NCBI RefSeq assembly: GCF_001902145.1
Contig: NZ_MRST01000020.1
Location: 226,442 to 290,441, forward strand
Direction: 5' to 3'
DNA length: 64,000 bases
DNA from: Pseudomonas fluorescens
GTDB taxonomy: Bacteria; Pseudomonadota; Gammaproteobacteria; Pseudomonadales; Pseudomonadaceae
Position 1 is the stretch's first letter. Each line of letters begins with the position of its first letter. Made by a program: the position numbers and the translations under genes. Below are positions 1 to 9,056 of the stretch, one piece after another. Under the pieces are notes generated by a model, which was not told where the DNA came from, searched no databases, and saw only the letters and a list, made by a program, of their open reading frames with translations.

Positions 1-53
1 CATGGCTATCCGCTTTTTTTTGCGTGGCACTGTGATATTCGGGACCTGGGCAC

Positions 54-899
54 ATGCACGAGCAACCGCTGCAACGCTTTTTCAAATCCCTGCGCGAGCG
101 TCCGGTGTTCGCCTGGGAGCGCTTTCAGATGCGCGATGTGTTGGTGATCGACCATCCGCTGTGCCAGGCGGTGTTCAGTCGCCAGGGTGCGCAACTGTTG
201 CATTTTCAGCCCACCGGCCAGAAACCCTGGCTGTGGTGCGCGGCCAAGTGGCCGCAGGTCGGCGCCATTCGGGGCGGCGTACCGGTGTGCTGGCCGTGGT
301 ATGGCCGCCACCCCAGCGAAAATGCCTGGCCTTCCCACGGTTGGGCCCGCTTGATCGACTGGAAGCTGCTCGACAGCAGCACCGATGACAACGGCGTGCG
401 CCTGCACTGGCAATTGCAGCTGTGTGACTGGCAGGTGGACTTGCACGCGCACCTGGGCGACACCCTGGAACTGCGCCTGAGCACCGAGCATCACGACGAG
501 CTGCCGTGCCAGTTGAGTCATGCATTGCACGCTTACTGGCGTATTGGTCACGTTGATGAGATAGCGCTGTCTGGGCTCGAAGGGGCGCAAGGCTACGACC
601 AACTCAATCGCCAGGTTTGCCAGCAGGAAGGCGACCTGCGGGTCGATGGCGGTTGCCAGCGGGTGTTCCAGCATGAGGGCGAACTGCAACTCAAGGACCA
701 CGCCTGGCAGCGTGAATTGTGCATCGACACGGGCGACAGCGCCGACACGGTGGTGTGGCACCCGGGGAGCCGGCCGCTGTTGGGCGTGAGCTTTAACGAA
801 GCGTCGGGGTTTGTGTGCGTAGAGGCGGCGATGGCGGCGGCGAGCCTGGCGCCGGGGGAGAGGGCCCATCTGAGTTTACAGGCGCGGGCTGGCGCTTAG
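54..899 (+). CDS. D-hexose-6-phosphate mutarotase (aldose 1-epimerase family, YeaD-like)
   Basis: The 281-residue protein has the pattern of the glucose-6-phosphate 1-epimerase family: an N-terminal segment on the position and solubility of the sugar (QGAQLLHFQPTG), the RGGVPVCWPWYG motif near residue 72, and an HGWAR motif near residue 94. The family interconverts the alpha and beta anomers of hexose 6-phosphates in the cytoplasm, which feeds the beta form to Zwf. In Pseudomonas this gene normally closes the glucose uptake operon (gts genes, oprB) just before hexR, and hexR, zwf, pgl and eda follow here. The 53 bases before it hold no gene. The start is the ATG after a weak GGGACC-type site, so the exact start is moderately sure. 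Confidence 0.9.
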   Translation: MHEQPLQRFFKSLRERPVFAWERFQMRDVLVIDHPLCQAVFSRQGAQLLHFQPTGQKPWLWCAAKWPQVGAIRGGVPVCWPWYGRHPSENAWPSHGWARLIDWKLLDSSTDDNGVRLHWQLQLCDWQVDLHAHLGDTLELRLSTEHHDELPCQLSHALHAYWRIGHVDEIALSGLEGAQGYDQLNRQVCQQEGDLRVDGGCQRVFQHEGELQLKDHAWQRELCIDTGDSADTVVWHPGSRPLLGVSFNEASGFVCVEAAMAAASLAPGERAHLSLQARAGA

Positions 900-912
900 C
901 GGTGTGGCTGAT

Positions 913-989
913 GGCGCTATCGCAGGCAAGCCAGCTCCCACATCTGGAATGCATTCCCCTGTGGGAGCTGGCTTGCCTGCGATAGCGCC
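913..989. repeat. REP pair, group B, inverted outward orientation
   Basis: Two near-perfect arms of the group B REP (TGTGGGAGCTGGCTTGCCTG) face each other across a spacer of about 13 bases. The left arm is the reverse complement and the right arm the forward copy, the opposite arrangement to the other group B pairs in this window. The stem is about 30 bp and sits between the convergent mutarotase and hexR genes, so it could also act as a bidirectional terminator. Confidence 0.9.
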
Positions 990-1012
990 GGTACTGCTGG
1001 CAAAGATTACTG

Positions 1013-1882
1013 CTAGTTGAACTCATCCCCCACCGGATACCGGCTGTCATTCAAGCTCTCTTTGATCTTGCGCAGATGCGGCTGGAAATCCACCCCGCGA
1101 CGCAAGGTCATGCCGGTCGCCAGCACATCCAGCACCGTCAACTGGATAATCCGAGAAGTCATCGGCATGTAGATATCCGTGTCTTCCGGCAACGGGATGT
1201 TCAGGCTCACCGTACTGGCCTTGGCCAGCGGCGAGTTTTCGGCGGTCACGCCCAGCACTGACGCACCGTTTTCCCGAGCGATACGCGCAACTTCCACCAG
1301 CTCGCGGGTACGGCCGGTGTAGGAAATGATCACGAACAACTCACCGGTGTGCGCCACCGAGGCGATCATGCGTTGCATCAGCACGTCCGCGTGGGCGGTC
1401 ACCGCCAGGTTGAAGCGGAAGAACTTGTGCAACGCATCCATGGCCACGGGAGCCGAAGCGCCCAGGCCAAAGAAGTGGATTTGCCGCGCCTGGATCAACA
1501 AGTCCACGGCCTTGCTGATCAACGCCGGGTCCAGGGCCTGGCACGCACTGTCCAGGGAGGCAATGGCGCTGCCAAAGATCTTCTGGGTGTACGCCTCGGG
1601 GTTATCATCGGCCTCCACGGCGCGGCTGACATACGCGGCGCCACTGGCCAGGCTTTGCGCCAACTGCAATTTGAGTTCAGGGTAACCGCTGACACCGAAT
1701 GAACGGCAGAAACGGTTGACCGTCGGTTCACTGACCGATGCGGCCTGGGCGAGGGCGGCGATCGAGAAGCGTGTGGCCTGCTGCGGGTTGAGCAGGATCA
1801 CTTCAGCGACTTTGCGCTCGGCCTTGTTCAATTCTTCGAGGCGGTTCCGGATCTGTTCCAGAAGATTTCGCACGCGGTCCAT
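1013..1882 (-). CDS. hexR: HexR, RpiR-family repressor of glucose catabolism
   Basis: The 289-residue protein has the RpiR layout: an N-terminal helix-turn-helix of about 75 residues (the [21 protein letters not shown] segment region) and a SIS sugar-phosphate-binding domain from about residue 120 ([29 protein letters not shown]). In Pseudomonas HexR senses 2-keto-3-deoxy-6-phosphogluconate and represses zwf-pgl-eda, edd-glk and gap. It is divergent from zwf, with 211 bases between them that contain an operator-like palindrome. The start at 1882 has a good AAGGAAAG ribosome binding site. Assignment rests on family features together with the unmistakable gene order. Confidence 0.95.
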   Translation of the reverse strand: MDRVRNLLEQIRNRLEELNKAERKVAEVILLNPQQATRFSIAALAQAASVSEPTVNRFCRSFGVSGYPELKLQLAQSLASGAAYVSRAVEADDNPEAYTQKIFGSAIASLDSACQALDPALISKAVDLLIQARQIHFFGLGASAPVAMDALHKFFRFNLAVTAHADVLMQRMIASVAHTGELFVIISYTGRTRELVEVARIARENGASVLGVTAENSPLAKASTVSLNIPLPEDTDIYMPMTSRIIQLTVLDVLATGMTLRRGVDFQPHLRKIKESLNDSRYPVGDEFN

Positions 1883-2012
1883 TCAGTCTTTCCTTCGGGC
1901 GACGATGCAAATAAAAAGGCGGTAACCAATCGATGAGTGGCTTTTCGCGGTGGCCTATCCTACTGAGGGTAGCTGAACACCACCACTCGCAATGCGTATT
2001 TCCGGAAAATGT

Positions 2013-2028
2013 TGTGGTTATTACTACA
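2013..2028. promoter_or_regulatory. hexR box: Putative HexR operator
   Basis: TGTGGTTATTACTACA is an imperfect palindrome (TGT.GT....AC.ACA), preceded by a T giving TTGT. It lies 66 bases upstream of zwf between the divergent hexR and zwf genes. Its shape agrees with HexR sites as I remember them in gammaproteobacteria (TTGT/TGTA half sites). Binding itself is inferred. Confidence 0.65.
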
Positions 2029-2093
2029 TTTTTCCTTGAGTGATGCCTTGAAAAAAGGTATTTGTAGCTTAACTTGATAAAAGAACAAACATC

Positions 2094-3560
2094 ATGCCTT
2101 CGATAACCGTGGAACCCTGCACCTTTGCCCTGTTTGGCGCCTTGGGTGATCTGGCGCTGCGCAAGTTATTTCCTGCCCTTTATCAACTCGATGGCGCCGG
2201 GTTGCTGCACGACGACACCCGCATCCTGGCCCTGGCCCGTGAAGCCGGCTCCGAGCAGCAACACCTGGCCCATATCGAAAAAGAATTGCGTAAATACGTT
2301 GGCAAGGAACTCGACGAAGCCGTGGCCCAGCGTTTCCTCGCACGCCTGGCTTATGTGCATGTCGACTTCATGAAGGCCGACGACTACGTCGCCCTGGCCG
2401 AAAAAGCTGGCAGCGATCAACGCCTGATTGCCTACTTCGCCACCCCGGCGGCGGTGTACGGCGCGATCTGCGAAAACCTGTCCAAGGTCGGCCTGGCGGA
2501 AAATACCCGCGTAGTGCTGGAAAAACCCATCGGTTCGGACCTGGAGTCGTCGCGCAAGGTTAACGACGCCGTGGCGCAGTTCTTTCCGGAAAACCGCACC
2601 TACCGCATCGACCACTACCTGGGCAAAGAGACGGTGCAGAACCTGATCGCCCTGCGTTTCGCCAACAGCCTGTTCGAAACCCAGTGGAATCAGAACTACA
2701 TCTCCCACGTGGAAATCACCGTGGCCGAGCAGGTTGGCATCGAAGGCCGTTGGGGTTACTTCGACAAGGCTGGCCAACTGCGCGACATGATCCAGAATCA
2801 CCTGTTGCAACTGCTTTGCCTGATTGCCATGGACCCGCCCGCCGACCTGTCTGCCGACAGCATCCGCGACGAGAAGGTCAAGGTGCTCAAGGCCCTGGCG
2901 CCGATCAGCCCCGAGGGCCTGACCACCCAGGTAGTTCGTGGCCAGTACATCGCCGGCTACAGCGCCGGTAAAGCCGTGCCGGGTTACCTGGAAGAAGACA
3001 ACTCCAACACCCAGAGCGACACCGAGACGTTCGTTGCCCTGCGTGCCGATATCCGTAACTGGCGCTGGGCCGGCGTGCCGTTCTACCTGCGTACGGGCAA
3101 GCGTATGCCGCAAAAACTGTCGCAGATTGTCATTCACTTCAAGGAACCGTCCCACTACATCTTCGCCCCCGAGCAGCGCCTGCAGATCAGCAACAAGCTG
3201 ATCATCCGCCTGCAGCCGGACGAAGGTATTTCCTTGCGTGTGATGACCAAGGAGCAGGGCCTGGACAAAGGCATGCAACTGCGCAGCGGGCCACTGCAAT
3301 TGAATTTTTCGGACACCTATCGCAGCGCACGCATCCCCGATGCCTACGAGCGATTGTTGCTGGAAGTGATGCGCGGCAATCAGAACCTGTTTGTTCGCAA
3401 AGATGAAATCGAAGCCGCGTGGAAGTGGTGTGACCAGTTGATCGCCGGGTGGAAAAAATCCGGTGATGCGCCCAAGCCGTATGCGGCGGGGTCCTGGGGG
3501 CCGATGAGCTCCATTGCACTGATCACGCGGGATGGGAGGTCGTGGTATGGCGATATCTGA
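2094..3560 (+). CDS. zwf: Glucose-6-phosphate 1-dehydrogenase
   Basis: The 488-residue length is standard for bacterial Zwf. The nucleotide-binding motif GALGDLA is at residues 15-21 and the active-site signature RIDHYLGKE at about residues 171-179, with the substrate-binding Lys and catalytic His in place. It oxidises glucose 6-phosphate to 6-phosphoglucono-lactone with NAD(P)+, the entry step of the Entner-Doudoroff route in Pseudomonas. It is first in an operon with pgl (14-base overlap) and eda. The ribosome binding site is weak (AAAGAAC), and a HexR-like palindrome lies upstream, which suggests repression in the absence of glucose. Confidence 0.97.
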   Translation: MPSITVEPCTFALFGALGDLALRKLFPALYQLDGAGLLHDDTRILALAREAGSEQQHLAHIEKELRKYVGKELDEAVAQRFLARLAYVHVDFMKADDYVALAEKAGSDQRLIAYFATPAAVYGAICENLSKVGLAENTRVVLEKPIGSDLESSRKVNDAVAQFFPENRTYRIDHYLGKETVQNLIALRFANSLFETQWNQNYISHVEITVAEQVGIEGRWGYFDKAGQLRDMIQNHLLQLLCLIAMDPPADLSADSIRDEKVKVLKALAPISPEGLTTQVVRGQYIAGYSAGKAVPGYLEEDNSNTQSDTETFVALRADIRNWRWAGVPFYLRTGKRMPQKLSQIVIHFKEPSHYIFAPEQRLQISNKLIIRLQPDEGISLRVMTKEQGLDKGMQLRSGPLQLNFSDTYRSARIPDAYERLLLEVMRGNQNLFVRKDEIEAAWKWCDQLIAGWKKSGDAPKPYAAGSWGPMSSIALITRDGRSWYGDI

Positions 3561-4260
3561 ATTGAAACTGCCTCAGGGCGTCACTGCCCATGAGTACCGT
3601 ACGCCTGCGCTGCTGGCCGATGGACTGGCCAATGACGTGGCTGAACAACTGCGCTCGGCCATCAGTGCTCGTGGCGAGGCGACGTTGGTGGTGTCCGGTG
3701 GCCGCAGCCCCGTGGCGTTTTTCCAGAACCTGGCCAAGCAGGGCCTGGACTGGTCCAAGGTCACCATCACCCTGGCCGATGAGCGCTGGGTGCCGGTCGA
3801 ACACGCCGACAGCAATGCTGGCCTGTTGAAGCAACACTTGCTGCAAGGTCCGGCGGCCAAGGCGAAGTTCTTGAGCCTGTACAGCCCCGCTGCCAACCTT
3901 GAAGACGCTGCCGAGCAGGCCGATCGCCTGCTGGGCGAGTTGCCAGCCATTGACGTGCTGGTGCTGGGCATGGGCGATGACGGTCACACCGCGTCGCTGT
4001 TCCCCAACAGCCCCAACCTGAGTGAAGCGCTGAAGGCCGACGGTACCCGCCGTTGCTGGCCGATGCTGGCGCCCACTGTACCGCACCAGCGCCTGACCAT
4101 GAGTCGTGCGTTGCTGGCCACGGCCGACTACACCGTGCTGTCGATTTCCGGCAGTTCGAAATTGACCACCTTGAGCGCCGCCCTGGCCAGCGACGATGTT
4201 GCTGCCATGCCGATTCGCGCGTTTTTGCAACCTACTCTCGAGATTTACTGGTGCCCATGA
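3547..4260 (+). CDS. pgl: 6-phosphogluconolactonase
   Basis: The protein has about 237 residues and belongs to the SugarP isomerase/NagB-like fold family of DevB-type lactonases. Typical segments are [24 protein letters not shown] and the [13 protein letters not shown] signature near residue 145. It hydrolyses 6-phosphogluconolactone made by Zwf. The ATG at 3547 lies inside the end of zwf (14-base overlap, GGGAGG-type site just before it), so translation is probably coupled. A longer reading with a GTG at 3532 exists but adds only five residues and no ribosome site. Its stop overlaps a possible early ATG of the next reading frame by four bases. Confidence 0.95.
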   Translation: MAISELKLPQGVTAHEYRTPALLADGLANDVAEQLRSAISARGEATLVVSGGRSPVAFFQNLAKQGLDWSKVTITLADERWVPVEHADSNAGLLKQHLLQGPAAKAKFLSLYSPAANLEDAAEQADRLLGELPAIDVLVLGMGDDGHTASLFPNSPNLSEALKADGTRRCWPMLAPTVPHQRLTMSRALLATADYTVLSISGSSKLTTLSAALASDDVAAMPIRAFLQPTLEIYWCP

Positions 4261-4277
4261 GCCAAGGATCAGCCGCT

Positions 4278-4943
4278 ATGAAAAGCCCTCAACCGACCGT
4301 GTCCATGGCGGATAAAGTTGCCTTGATCGACAGCCTCTGCGCCAAGGCGCGGATCCTGCCGGTGATCACCATCGCCCGCGAGCAGGACATCCTGCCGTTG
4401 GCCGACGCCCTGGCAGCCGGCGGTTTGACCGCGCTGGAAGTGACCCTGCGTTCCGAGTTCGGCCTCAAGGCCATTCAGGTCTTGCGCGAGCAACGTCCTG
4501 AGCTGTGCACCGGTGCCGGTACCGTGCTCGATCGTCACATGCTCGAAGCGGCAGAAGTGGCAGGCTCGCAATTTATCGTCACCCCTGGCGTCACCCGTGA
4601 CTTGCTGGAAGCCTCGGTGCACAGCCCGATCCCGCTGCTGCCGGGCATCAGCAACGCCTCCGGCATCATGGAAGGCTATGGCCTGGGTTATCGCCGTTTC
4701 AAGCTGTTCCCGGCTGAAGTCAGCGGTGGCGTTGCTGCCATCAAGGCTCTCGGCGGCCCGTTCGGCGAAGTGAAATTCTGCCCGACTGGCGGTGTTGGCC
4801 CGGCCAACATCAAGAGCTACATGGCGTTGAAAAACGTGATGTGCGTGGGCGGGAGCTGGATGCTTGATCCGGAGTGGGTCAAGAACGGCGACTGGGCACG
4901 TATCCAGGAAGTCACTGCCCAGGCGCTGGCGCTGCTGGACTGA
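4278..4943 (+). CDS. eda: 2-keto-3-deoxy-6-phosphogluconate aldolase (Eda)
   Basis: This 221-residue class I aldolase splits KDPG into pyruvate and glyceraldehyde 3-phosphate, completing the Entner-Doudoroff pathway. Key residues visible are Glu54 and Arg58 (LEVTLRSE), the FIVTPGVTRD loop near residue 100, the Schiff-base lysine Lys142 in RRFKLFPAE, and CPTGGV near 168. The start at 4278 follows an AAGGATC site; an in-frame ATG at 4257 overlapping the pgl stop would add seven residues. It is the last gene of the zwf operon and is followed by a strong rho-independent terminator. Confidence 0.96.
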   Translation: MKSPQPTVSMADKVALIDSLCAKARILPVITIAREQDILPLADALAAGGLTALEVTLRSEFGLKAIQVLREQRPELCTGAGTVLDRHMLEAAEVAGSQFIVTPGVTRDLLEASVHSPIPLLPGISNASGIMEGYGLGYRRFKLFPAEVSGGVAAIKALGGPFGEVKFCPTGGVGPANIKSYMALKNVMCVGGSWMLDPEWVKNGDWARIQEVTAQALALLD

Positions 4944-4986
4944 ACGGATTTATCGAATCGTTGTTGCTGTGCTTAACGGCATTTTT

Positions 4987-5019
4987 GCGGCGCACTTGGT
5001 CGGTGTGCCGCTTTTTTTT
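4987..5019 (+). terminator. Rho-independent terminator after eda
   Basis: GCGGCGCAC and GTGTGCCGC form a 9-bp stem with one G.U pair and a seven-base loop, followed by eight T residues. It closes the zwf-pgl-eda operon. Confidence 0.85.
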
Positions 5020-5034
5020 GCCTGTAATTCTAGC

Positions 5035-5134
5035 TGTAGGAGCGAGCTTGCTCGCGAAAAACGTCAACGATAACGCGTGCTTTCTGAATAAACGCGGTGC
5101 CTGTGCGTTTTTCGCGAGCAAGCTCGCTCCTACA
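5035..5134. repeat. REPIN, group A
   Basis: Two inverted arms of group A (TGTAGGAGCGAGCTTGCTCG, then CGAAAA) flank a spacer that includes AACGATAACGCGTGCTT. The same spacer recurs in the elements at 12875, 42780 and, reversed, 35677, so whole REPINs and not only single REPs have been copied. Confidence 0.92.
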
Positions 5135-5137
5135 GTT

Positions 5138-6313
5138 TTAAACGGTGTTTAGTTCGGTAATTGCGTGGACTAGCGCGTTGATGTCCGCCGCCGACGTCAC
5201 CAGCCCTGGCGTCACCCGGATACAGGTGCCAAACGCGGCCCCCGTGCGCGTGGTGGCGAACAGATCGTGCTCCTTGAGCAACCTGTCCACCATCGCCTGC
5301 TGATCACGCCCGATGAACTTGAAGGCTGTGATCCCGCAATACAGTCGCGGGTCATCCGAAGTCAGCACTTCAATCCCCACCAACGGCCGCACCTGGTTCA
5401 CCCACAGGTTGCGCAGGTAATTGACGCGTGCGCCCTTGGCCGCAGCGCCACCCAATTGTCGATGCTCTTCAAACACCAGGGGCAAGGTCATCAGCGCCGG
5501 AAAGTTCGGCGTGCTGTAGGACGTACGCGCTCGCACATCGGTGGCTGGGTAGTGAAACTCGCCCATATCCGGGTCGATATCGGCCAGGCGCTCCGGTGCG
5601 ATGTACAAAAAGCCCAGGGTCAGCGGCGCGCCGATCCACTTGTGCAGGTTGAAGCCTGCGAACTGAATGCCCAGTTCGGCCAAGTTGAATTCGATCTGGC
5701 CCAGGGCGTGGGCGCCGTCGAGGATCACGTCGATTGCGCGTTCGCGCGCGGCCTTGGCAATGGCTGCAACCGGCATGACCAGGCCCGTACGGTGGGTCAC
5801 ATGGGTCAAGGCCATTAATTTCAGACGCGGGTACTGCACAAACGCATCGTGATAAGTCTGCACCAGGTTGTCGAAACTGGCCGGGTGGGTGTGGGCCACC
5901 TCTATCACTTCCACGCCGCGAGTCGCTGCCAGCCAGCGCATGGCGCCTTTGACCGTGTCGTACTCCAGGTCGCTGATCAGCACCTGGTCGCCCGGTTGCA
6001 GGCGGTTGTAGTTGCGGATCAGCGACTGCAAGGCTTCGGTAGCGTTACGGGTGAAAGCGACCGATTCGGGGTCGACATCAATCAACCTGGCCAACTGGCG
6101 GCGTATCTCGTTGTTTTCACCTTGCTCAAAGCGCTGGCGCACATGCACCGCGTTGCTGCGGTTGATAAAGCTGATGTGCTCAAGGTACTGGGCCTGCACC
6201 GCCCGGCTCATGCGCCCGAAGTAGCCGTTTTCCAGGTTGATCGGGCCGGGCTCGCACTCATAGCGCTGAGCGATGGCGTGCCAGTGTGGTTCGTTATCAG
6301 CATTCCTTGGCAT
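5138..6313 (-). CDS. PLP-dependent class V aminotransferase (isopenicillin N epimerase/cysteine desulfurase-like)
   Basis: The 391-residue protein has the class V aminotransferase fold: VAFTRNATEALQSLI near residue 90, LISDLEYDTVKGAMRW, the DGAHALGQIEFN motif with the cofactor-binding Asp, and the PLP lysine in FAGFNLHKWIGAPL near residue 225. HKW rather than HK-hydrophobic resembles isopenicillin N epimerase-type members more than IscS/SufS. The substrate is unknown. The start at 6313 (MPRNAD) is chosen because AAAGAGATCGCC precedes it; an upstream extension of 19 residues has no such site. It follows the DUF3820 gene by 10 bases, probably one operon. The coding end abuts a REPIN directly. 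Confidence 0.85.
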   Translation of the reverse strand: MPRNADNEPHWHAIAQRYECEPGPINLENGYFGRMSRAVQAQYLEHISFINRSNAVHVRQRFEQGENNEIRRQLARLIDVDPESVAFTRNATEALQSLIRNYNRLQPGDQVLISDLEYDTVKGAMRWLAATRGVEVIEVAHTHPASFDNLVQTYHDAFVQYPRLKLMALTHVTHRTGLVMPVAAIAKAARERAIDVILDGAHALGQIEFNLAELGIQFAGFNLHKWIGAPLTLGFLYIAPERLADIDPDMGEFHYPATDVRARTSYSTPNFPALMTLPLVFEEHRQLGGAAAKGARVNYLRNLWVNQVRPLVGIEVLTSDDPRLYCGITAFKFIGRDQQAMVDRLLKEHDLFATTRTGAAFGTCIRVTPGLVTSAADINALVHAITELNTV

Positions 6314-6323
6314 GGCGATCTCT

Positions 6324-6560
6324 TTAGTGACGGGGGGCAGGTTTACCGTGTTTGGCGCGCAGCGGTTCAAGCAATTCGGACAGGCCGTTGTGGTCGATTT
6401 CCTGCATCAAGGCCAGCAAGCCGCCCAGTTCCCCGTGGGGGAAACCTTCACGGGCGAACCAATTCAGGTAGGGCCCAGGCAGGTCGGCAATGATCCGGCC
6501 TTTGTATTTGCCGAAGGGCATTTGGCGGGTGATCAGCAGTTCGAGTTTTTCGGGATTCAT
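6324..6560 (-). CDS. DUF3820 family protein
   Basis: This 78-residue protein begins MNPEKLELLITRQMPFGKYKG and continues with IADLPGPYLNWFAREGFPHGELG, the hallmark of DUF3820, which Pseudomonas annotations sometimes call a putative quorum-sensing-regulated virulence factor. The role is not established. The start at 6560 gives the family length; the open frame runs further upstream without similarity. It stands 10 bases ahead of the class V aminotransferase gene on the same strand and is probably co-transcribed. Confidence 0.8.
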   Translation of the reverse strand: MNPEKLELLITRQMPFGKYKGRIIADLPGPYLNWFAREGFPHGELGGLLALMQEIDHNGLSELLEPLRAKHGKPAPRH

Positions 6561-6764
6561 GAGCGTCGTAGGGTTGAGGCCAGGCTTTCGAAAATACAGG
6601 CATTCTGCATGAAGGCCAAATGACAGATCATGCAAATAACCGCCATACAGATGGTTCAATAATTCGTAACTTATTGAAAGTAAAGATAAAAATTGTTTAT
6701 GAAAACCTGGCACGGGCGCTGCAATAACCCATACAACCTTCTAACCCGTATAAGGAATTGAAAA

Positions 6765-7232
6765 ATGACTGATATCAACAAAGAATCGATCTCCGTACTG
6801 AACGACCTGATCGAGACCAGCATCGACGGCCAAAAGGGTTTCAAGGAATGCGCTGAAGATATCAAGCATCCAGAACTCAAGGCCCTGTTTGCCAAGCGCT
6901 CCGCTGATTGCGCGACAGCCGCCGCTGAACTGAAAACTGCTGTGCGTGCCTTGGGTGGCGATCCTGAAGATTCCGGCAGCATGGCCGGCGCGCTGCACCG
7001 TGGCTGGGTCGACGTGAAGTCGATGGTTACTGGAAAGGACGAAGAGGCCGTATTGAACGAAGCCGAGCGCGGTGAAGACCACGCACTGAAGGCTTACAAG
7101 GAAGCGATCGAGAAGATCAACAAGCACAACCTGGTGGGCATTCGTGACTTGGTTGAGCGTCAGTACCACGGTGTACAGCGCAACCACGACCAGGTAAAAG
7201 CCCTGCGTAACCAGGCTCGCGCTCAGTCGTAA
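6765..7232 (+). CDS. PA2169-family four-helix-bundle protein (DUF2383)
   Basis: The 155-residue, entirely helical protein matches the ferritin-like DUF2383/PA2169 family: an opening DINKESISVLNDLIETSIDG, then repeated amphipathic helices with conserved acidic residues and a C-terminal RDLVERQYHGVQRNHDQVK. No signal peptide or membrane segment is seen. The family is widespread in Pseudomonas and thought to be stress related, but its biochemical function is unknown. It is preceded by TAAGGAATTGAAAA, a good ribosome site, and is monocistronic, with a REPIN downstream. Confidence 0.85.
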   Translation: MTDINKESISVLNDLIETSIDGQKGFKECAEDIKHPELKALFAKRSADCATAAAELKTAVRALGGDPEDSGSMAGALHRGWVDVKSMVTGKDEEAVLNEAERGEDHALKAYKEAIEKINKHNLVGIRDLVERQYHGVQRNHDQVKALRNQARAQS

Positions 7233-7258
7233 GCCCTTTGCTGGAAAAGCCCTGAAGA

Positions 7259-7349
7259 ATGTGGGAGGGGGCTTGCCCCCGATGGCGGAGTATCAGTCAC
7301 TGCAGCTGTGATTTGACTTGCGCTATCGGGGGCAAGCCCCCTCCCACAT
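7259..7349. repeat. REPIN, group D
   Basis: Arms of the form TGTGGGAGGGGGCTTGCCCC and its reverse complement flank a spacer of about 40 bases. This is the only member of its sequence group in the window, and it lies between convergent genes. Confidence 0.9.
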
Positions 7350-7365
7350 TGGTACTGCGTGCATG

Positions 7366-7836
7366 TCAGCCGATGCTGATCGGTGGCAACTCGGTCAAGG
7401 TCACGACTTGCTGCTTACGCGGCGCCAGAATCTCCGCCTCGCCATCGACGACCAACTCATCACGCTGGTTGAACACCCGGGTGGCAATGCGCACGCGAAA
7501 CTTCGGCAGTTTCTCGAGGATTTCCAAGCGCACGGTCAGGGTGTCGCCGATCTTCACCGGCTTCTGAAAGGTCATCTGCTGGCCGATGTAAATCGTGCCC
7601 GGCCCAGGCAGCTCGCAGGCCACTGCCGCGCTGATCAGCGCACCGCTGAACATGCCGTGGGCAATCCGCTCCTTGAACATGGTCGCCTTGGCGTATTCAG
7701 CGTCCAGGTGCACCGGGTTGTGGTCACCCGACATGGCGGCGAACAGCTGGATATCGCGCTCTTCGACGGTTTTGCTGAAGCTGGCAGTCTGGCCCACTTC
7801 AAGCGCTTCGTACGGGGTGTTGGTTACCTGGGTCAT
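7366..7836 (-). CDS. phaJ4: (R)-specific enoyl-CoA hydratase, MaoC family (PhaJ4-like)
   Basis: The roughly 156-residue hot-dog-fold protein carries the hydratase 2 motif: FAAMSGDHNPVHLDAEYA supplies the catalytic Asp and His, followed by RIAHGMFSGALISA. It hydrates trans-2-enoyl-CoA to (R)-3-hydroxyacyl-CoA, linking beta-oxidation to polyhydroxyalkanoate synthesis. In Pseudomonas phaJ4 sits next to fadD genes, as here, which supports the subfamily. An in-frame ATG at 7848 adds four residues (MHLE); neither start has a perfect ribosome site, so the N-terminus is uncertain. Confidence 0.85.
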   Translation of the reverse strand: MTQVTNTPYEALEVGQTASFSKTVEERDIQLFAAMSGDHNPVHLDAEYAKATMFKERIAHGMFSGALISAAVACELPGPGTIYIGQQMTFQKPVKIGDTLTVRLEILEKLPKFRVRIATRVFNQRDELVVDGEAEILAPRKQQVVTLTELPPISIG

Positions 7837-7892
7837 CTCAAGGTGCATCCTGTGGCTTAACGGTAATTAATCGGCTGATTTTAAAGCAAAAA

Positions 7893-8837
7893 CTATTCGC
7901 AGCGGGCGGGCCTGCGCAACGCCAGCGCCTGTTCGAGCCAGGCCAGCAGGTCGGCGGTGACTTCATCGCGGTTGGTTTCGTTGAACACTTCATGGCGCGC
8001 CTGCGGGTAAAGCGTCAATTGCACGTCCTGGCAACCGGCCTCACGCAGGGCGTGGGCCAGGTTCTTGAGACGCTTGCCTTCACTCACCGGATCACAATCG
8101 CCGCCCATCACCAGGATCGGCAGGCCTGGATCGATCTGCGCCAGGTTGGAGACTTTGCTGATTTGCTGCAAGCCACCCAGCAGGTCGATCCACAGTTGAT
8201 TGGTGCAACGAAAGCCACAGAGTGGGTCGTTGATGTAGTTGTCCACTTCAACCGGATCGCGGCTGAGCCAGTCGAACTTGGTGCGATTGGGTTTGAAGGC
8301 TTTGTTGAATGAGCCGAACGACAAGAAGTCGATCAACGCACTGCGTCCTCGCAGGCCTTGGCGTGCTCGCTCGATGCGCGCAATGATTTGCGCTGTACGG
8401 TAAAGGGCCACCGGCTGGAAATTCGAACCGCTGAGTATTGCGCCATGCAAGCTGGCGCTGTGATGCAGCAAATACGCCTGGGAGATATAGCTGCCCATGC
8501 TGTGGCCCAGCAAGATGATCGGCAGCCCGGGGTGCTGTTGGCCGATGTGCTGATTAAGGCTGGCCAGGTCGCCCACTACTTTGTTCCAGCCATCCGTTTC
8601 AGCATACAGCCCAACGGTGCCGGCCTCGGCGGTACGGCCATGTCCGCGCTGGTCCAGCGCATATACGCCATACCCTGCGCCACACAACGCTTGCGCCAGG
8701 CGCGCATAGCGACCGCCGTGCTCGGCCATGCCATGGGAGATCATCACCACGGCGCTGGGCGGGCCATCGGGCATCCATTGGTTGACGTACAGACGGGTGT
8801 GGTCGTTCGCGGTCAGCCAGAAGGTGCTGTGGTTCAT
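7893..8837 (-). CDS. Alpha/beta hydrolase (monoacylglycerol lipase-like, serine aminopeptidase S33 family)
   Basis: The 314-residue protein shows the alpha/beta hydrolase lysophospholipase/monoglyceride lipase pattern: oxyanion segment MISHGMAEHGGRYARLA near residue 33, YALDQRGHGRT near residue 58, nucleophile elbow LLGHSMGSYIS near residue 108, an acidic residue in ILVMGGDCDPVS and the catalytic His in YPQARHEVFNE. No signal peptide is seen, so it is likely cytoplasmic. It lies between phaJ4 (same strand) and the divergent fadD2, a setting that fits release of fatty acids for activation and beta-oxidation. Confidence 0.87.
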   Translation of the reverse strand: MNHSTFWLTANDHTRLYVNQWMPDGPPSAVVMISHGMAEHGGRYARLAQALCGAGYGVYALDQRGHGRTAEAGTVGLYAETDGWNKVVGDLASLNQHIGQQHPGLPIILLGHSMGSYISQAYLLHHSASLHGAILSGSNFQPVALYRTAQIIARIERARQGLRGRSALIDFLSFGSFNKAFKPNRTKFDWLSRDPVEVDNYINDPLCGFRCTNQLWIDLLGGLQQISKVSNLAQIDPGLPILVMGGDCDPVSEGKRLKNLAHALREAGCQDVQLTLYPQARHEVFNETNRDEVTADLLAWLEQALALRRPARCE

Positions 8838-9056
8838 GGCGGCTTCCTTTGCTCAGGGTGGTTGCATTGTATAGCTCATCCGGCGTGGGGCGGGGTATCT
8901 GCCTACGCCTTAGGTGCAAGATTCATACAATCAATGACACAGTTCAGCGTCTTGCCTGTTTGGCCATAGCTGCTAACTTCCCCAAGGCTCCGCTTCTTAT
9001 TGCTGCACATTTGCATGGCAGCGGCCGGACACACTCAGGTAAAGAGGACAAGAATA

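Noticed and set aside
2..388. 128-codon frame at the window start
   Set aside because: Overlaps the mutarotase in another frame; Arg/Ala-rich with no domain.
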